This document shows positions 43,575 to 44,073 of a stretch of 44,073 bases of DNA, piece after piece. Below the pieces are notes generated by a model. It ran no database searches, was not told the origin of the DNA, and worked only from the letters and a program-made list of their open reading frames with translations. This DNA comes from Acidithiobacillus marinus (GTDB lineage Bacteria; Pseudomonadota; Gammaproteobacteria; Acidithiobacillales; Acidithiobacillaceae). The stretch spans positions 1-44,073 of the forward strand of contig NZ_MXAV01000025.1 of the NCBI RefSeq assembly GCF_002847505.1, given 5' to 3'. The first letter of the stretch is position 1. Each line of letters begins with the position of its first letter. Both the position numbers and the translations under genes were made by a program.

Positions 43575-44073
43575 ATGCCTCTCACTCAATTCTCCGACCC
43601 GCAGTGGCTCAAGGACAATGCATTTCAGGCACTTGCAGAGATTTCATCTTTGCTTACGCAGAACGAGAATGCAGGTCGTGAGGCATTAATTCGTACTCTT
43701 GAGTTTCGTTCTGTTCTTGATGGGTATCAGGCCATTATAACGGCACTAGTGCAAAGAGCGGGACTTTATCCATACACGTCAAACCCGGAAAACCTCTCCA
43801 CCACAGATTTGCTCAACTTCGAGTTCCACAAAGTTGTTGGCCTCAATGAAATCGTTCTGCATTCCGTACAGGGCCAAGTGTATCGGGCGCTTCTTGATGG
43901 AGCCAATGTCATCCTTAGCGCACCAACGAGCTTTGGCAAAAGTTTGCTTATTGATGCAATGGTTGCATCGCGCAGGTACGCACGCATTGTGGTGATTGTT
44001 CCAACGATTGCGTTGATTGACGAGACACGCCGTCGGCTCTCTGAGCGCTTTTCGCCGGAGTTCAAAATCATGG
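43575..44073 (+). CDS. hamB: Hachiman helicase HamB, N-terminal part (cut by window end)
   Basis: The frame is open from ATG 43575 to the end (166 residues seen). After a 90-residue helical start (PQWLKDNAFQALAEISSLLTQ...) come the superfamily 2 helicase motifs: Walker A APTSFGKS (116-123) after GANVIL, and motif Ia IVPTIALIDETRRRL (141-155). AAAGGTG at 43562-43568, inside the end of hamA, is six bases before the start. The DEAD/DEAH and later motifs must lie beyond the window. Position directly after a DUF1837 gene is the Hachiman layout. Confidence 0.83.
   Translation, partial: MPLTQFSDPQWLKDNAFQALAEISSLLTQNENAGREALIRTLEFRSVLDGYQAIITALVQRAGLYPYTSNPENLSTTDLLNFEFHKVVGLNEIVLHSVQGQVYRALLDGANVILSAPTSFGKSLLIDAMVASRRYARIVVIVPTIALIDETRRRLSERFSPEFKIM

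Noticed and set aside
1-44073. CRISPR array, tRNA or rRNA genes
   Set aside because: I looked for spaced direct repeats and cloverleaf-type sequences and found none I could support.

Overview
The window looks like a chromosomal segment of an acidophilic, chemolithoautotrophic sulfur/iron oxidiser of the Acidithiobacillus type. The indicators are a glutamate-cysteine ligase of the family first described from 'Thiobacillus ferrooxidans' lying directly behind citrate synthase, a persulfide (sulfur) dioxygenase-like gene with two YeeE/YedE sulfur-transport half-genes, a full complex I operon, and a large set of proteobacterial housekeeping genes. The species call is inference; no rRNA gene is present.

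Layout. (1) 60-1955: a small DUF2892 membrane protein, a Bcr/CflA-type MFS exporter and a small unknown protein. (2) 2107-15571: a compact complex I operon nuoA-B-CD-E-F-G-H-I-J-K-L-M-N with almost every junction overlapping; nuoC and nuoD are fused. By eye, several residues usually conserved in the proton path are replaced in NuoK, NuoM and NuoN, and the NuoF nucleotide pocket is also altered. (3) 15661-17408, minus strand: sulfur module (MBL dioxygenase and two YeeE/YedE proteins). (4) 17560-19584: rplM-rpsI with a clear terminator, then argC. (5) About 19671-21713: an ISAs1-type insertion with a DUF4338 (DruA-like) reading frame and a transposase broken by frame shifts. It appears to have cut off the 5' end of an EAL-domain gene (to 22848). 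(6) 23146-25888: envelope genes (Pro/Tyr-rich exported protein, glycine-zipper lipoprotein, Fur-box-preceded beta-barrel protein, OmpA-like lipoprotein). (7) 26267-31786: pyruvate dehydrogenase E1alpha, E1beta and one 997-residue E2-E3 fusion, then a PsiE-like protein. (8) 31889-35847: erpA, then gltA-gshA-gshB, overlapping by 4 bases. (9) 35914-39668: yqgE-ruvX-pyrR-pyrB/pyrC', in which aspartate transcarbamoylase and an inactive dihydroorotase-like domain form one frame through a run of eight G. (10) 39709 to the end: a defence island of different base composition: type I modification (hsdM), a truncated KilA-N gene, specificity subunit (hsdS), then hamA and the start of hamB of a Hachiman anti-phage system. 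The window ends inside hamB, and no hsdR is seen.

Taken together the core genes describe electron flow (complex I, possibly used in reverse to make NADH), carbon entry into biosynthesis (PDH, citrate synthase), thiol and sulfur handling (GshA/GshB, dioxygenase, YeeE), Fe-S assembly (ErpA) and pyrimidine and arginine synthesis. The ISAs1 element and the defence island are the accessory parts. The most interesting signals are the altered complex I residues, the G8-tract PyrB-PyrC' fusion, the E2-E3 fusion and the Hachiman/type I RM island joined directly to the pyr operon.
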